64,000 nucleotides of DNA, from positions 1,674,001 through 1,738,000 of the forward strand of contig NZ_CP076326.1 in assembly GCF_018771565.1 (NCBI RefSeq), given 5' to 3'. The DNA comes from Thermoflexus hugenholtzii. Its GTDB lineage: Bacteria > Chloroflexota > Anaerolineae > Thermoflexales > Thermoflexaceae. The translations under genes and the position numbers were made by a program. Below, piece after piece: positions 62,534 through 64,000 of this stretch (its first letter is position 1; each line of letters starts with the position of its first letter). Below the pieces are notes generated by a model. That model did not search any database. It was given only the letters and a program-made list of their open reading frames with translations, and was not told the origin of the DNA.

Positions 62534-63742
62534 TCACGAGCGACGCTGAGCGATCAGGGAGAGCACCACAAAAGTCAAGGAGGCGCCGAAGAGCAGAGAG
62601 GAGACCGCGTTGAGCTCCGGGGTGATCCCGAGCCGCACCTTGGAATAGAGCAACACCGGCAGAGTGGTCGAACCGGGCCCGGTGACGAAGAAAGTGATGA
62701 CGAAATCATCGATGGAGAGGGTGAAGGCCATCAGCGCCCCGCCCAGGATCCCCGGCATCAGCAGAGGCAGGGTGATCCGGCGGAAAGTCTCCCACTCGTT
62801 CGCCCCCAGATCCTGAGCCGCCTCCTCCAGCGTGCGATCATAAGTGGCCAGCCGGGCGCGGACGATCACATACACGAAGGGGATGCAGAAGGCCACGTGG
62901 GCGATGAGGATGGTCCAGAGACCGAGAGGCGTGCGGGTCAGGACGAAGAAGAGCAGCAGTCCCACCCCCATCACGATCTCGGGGATGATGATGGGAAGAT
63001 AGAGCAGGCCCTCGAGGAAGGCCTTTCCGAAGAAGCGATGGCGATCCAGCCCCAGGGCCAGCATCGTGCCCAGGATGGTGGAGATCAACGTGGCAAGGAA
63101 GGCGATGAGGAGGCTGCGCCCGGCCGCCCCTCGCACCAGCTCATCCTGGAGCACCCGCTGATACCAGACCGTGGAAAAACCCTGCCAGACCGTGGAGATC
63201 GGCGAGGCGTTGAAGGAAAAGAGGACAAGGATGAAGATCGGCACATACAGAAACAAGAAGGTCAGCCCGATCATCCCTGCCCGCCATTCAGCGGCGAAAC
63301 GGAAGACAGGGACCGGCCAGGGCTCCACCCGCAGGAAGCGGCGCAGCACATGCTCGCGGTTGATATCCAGCAGGACCAGGAACAGGAAGACCAGGGTGAG
63401 AGAGCCCCAGGTCAACAGATGCCGCAGGATCCGCCCCATCCGGCCGGGGCGACGCCACAGGTAGCCGCACAGCAACAGCAGGCCATAGAGGGCCAGCCAG
63501 CCGCTGGCCAGCGAAACCCATCCGGGACCCTCCGGGCCCGTCCACATCCGGGCCAGACGGAGCAGGTCGCCCAGCACCCCCAGACCGGTCAGCCAGGGGA
63601 TGAGGGTCCCGAGGGCGCTCCCCAGATGCAGCAGCACCAGGCCCACGGCCGTCCACTCCAGCCCTTCCACCAGATACAGCACCAGGGGCGGCCACACGCG
63701 CGCCGCCGCGCGCTCCGGCCGGGTGACCGCAGGGACGCTCAT
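62534..63742 (-). CDS. PotC-type ABC permease with N-terminal membrane extension
   Basis: A 402-residue permease. Residues 155-402 are a typical PotC (spermidine/putrescine or related) permease: FLYVPIFILVLFSFNASP, LYLPIIIPEIVMGVGLL and the ATPase-contact loop LEEAAQDLGANEWETFRRI. Residues 1-153 are an extra hydrophobic part with about three helices (around 20-40, 78-95 and 108-126). Normal PotC has about 260 residues. The start overlaps the preceding PotB-like gene by 4 bases (ATGA), so the extension is truly translated. Its role is unknown; it may be a fused membrane protein or regulatory region. Confidence 0.85.
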   Translation of the reverse strand: MSVPAVTRPERAAARVWPPLVLYLVEGLEWTAVGLVLLHLGSALGTLIPWLTGLGVLGDLLRLARMWTGPEGPGWVSLASGWLALYGLLLLCGYLWRRPGRMGRILRHLLTWGSLTLVFLFLVLLDINREHVLRRFLRVEPWPVPVFRFAAEWRAGMIGLTFLFLYVPIFILVLFSFNASPISTVWQGFSTVWYQRVLQDELVRGAAGRSLLIAFLATLISTILGTMLALGLDRHRFFGKAFLEGLLYLPIIIPEIVMGVGLLLFFVLTRTPLGLWTILIAHVAFCIPFVYVIVRARLATYDRTLEEAAQDLGANEWETFRRITLPLLMPGILGGALMAFTLSIDDFVITFFVTGPGSTTLPVLLYSKVRLGITPELNAVSSLLFGASLTFVVLSLIAQRRS

Positions 63743-64000
63743 AGCACACGCTCCCTTCCGCCGACGCGCAGGTAGATCATCGTCGCCGCCAGGACCATGG
63801 CCATCAAGATCAAAGAGAGGGCAGACCCGAAGGGCCAGTGGCGCACCGTGAGGAACTGATACTGAATGACGTTGCCGATCATGATCGTTTTGGCCCCGCC
63901 CAGGAGATCCGGGGTGATGAAGGCCCCCACGGAGGGGATGAAGACCAGAGTGGAGCCGGCCAGGACCCCCGGGAGGGTGAGGGGCCAGATCACCCGCCGG
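63739..64000 (-). CDS. PotB-type ABC permease, C-terminal part (cut by window edge)
   Basis: The last 86 codons are visible. IWPLTLPGVLAGSTLVFIPS, then VGAFITPDLLGGAKTIMIGN and IQYQFLTVRHWPFGSALSL match the end of PotB/PotH-type permeases. The 5' part lies beyond position 64000. It overlaps the PotC-type gene by 4 bases. The binding protein and ATPase of this polyamine-type importer are expected further upstream outside the window. Confidence 0.88.
   Translation of the reverse strand, partial: RRVIWPLTLPGVLAGSTLVFIPSVGAFITPDLLGGAKTIMIGNVIQYQFLTVRHWPFGSALSLILMAMVLAATMIYLRVGGRERVL

Noticed and set aside
61748-64000. Functional link between the amidase and the Pot-type importer
   Set aside because: Close spacing alone does not support a shared pathway; no motif ties peptidoglycan cleavage to polyamine uptake.

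Overview
The window is GC-rich, tightly packed bacterial DNA. No transposase, rRNA, tRNA or CRISPR array was found. Several traits suggest a thermophilic Chloroflexota, possibly of the Thermoflexus type: lipoproteins with long Thr/Pro-rich linkers behind the lipobox, DUF4388 and roadblock proteins, a cofD gene for coenzyme F420, a protoglobin, paired branched-chain amino-acid-type (Liv/HAAT) transporters, and many intergenic palindromic repeats. This placement is an inference from gene content only.

Layout. 1-4200 (minus): the end of a possible receiver-like gene, a small membrane-associated protein, a roadblock protein fused to a degenerate nucleotidyltransferase, a DUF4388-roadblock protein, a WecA/MraY-type transferase and a membrane-anchored unknown. 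4400-21400 (minus): a 17-kb run with two complete Liv-type ABC systems, one with permease LivM fused to ATPase LivG, plus an amidohydrolase, two alpha/beta hydrolases, an aldehyde dehydrogenase and an alcohol dehydrogenase. It ends in a textbook intrinsic terminator and looks like an uptake-and-catabolism island. 21600-23850 (plus): a self-contained transcription unit with a consensus promoter, encoding a Cys-rich MarR regulator, a CxxS glutaredoxin, an OsmC remnant, a cupredoxin lipoprotein and a protoglobin, closed by a strong hairpin. This is the best candidate for an undescribed redox or gas-response system.

23860-31600: a MalT-like ATPase with a BTAD output domain, a MITE-like element, an AbiEii-type toxin-antitoxin pair whose toxin frame is broken at a run of seven G, a holin-fold membrane protein, a polytopic membrane protein, an MNT nucleotidyltransferase and a roughly 0.6-kb array of about 110-bp hairpin-rich repeats. 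31600-34400: ruvB, ruvX and mltG. 34400-44130: a phosphonate-binding-type lipoprotein, histidine kinase and NarL-type regulator, divergent from a molybdopterin respiratory operon (Fe-S subunit, catalytic subunit, TorD chaperone, NrfD membrane subunit). The arrangement recalls the tetrathionate TtrSR/TtrBCA logic.

44200-48100: an IclR-type regulator with a C-terminal split-barrel (PNPOx-like) domain leads an NMT1/THI5-type ABC importer. 48300-49100: a UPF0175/PIN toxin-antitoxin pair beside a relic of an FAD oxidase gene whose intact relative lies at 49209-50369. 50500-53300: a GH99-like lipoprotein and an MFS transporter. 53340-58150: cofD, divergent from dnaG and rpoD. 58330-59120: a small NTF2-like membrane protein between copies of an interspersed repeat. 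59130-61740: secD and secF. 61748-64000 (minus): an N-acetylmuramoyl-L-alanine amidase and two Pot-type permeases, the last cut by the window edge.

No search could be run. Family names rest on motifs, lengths and gene order read from the sequence. Starts were chosen from Shine-Dalgarno spacing.
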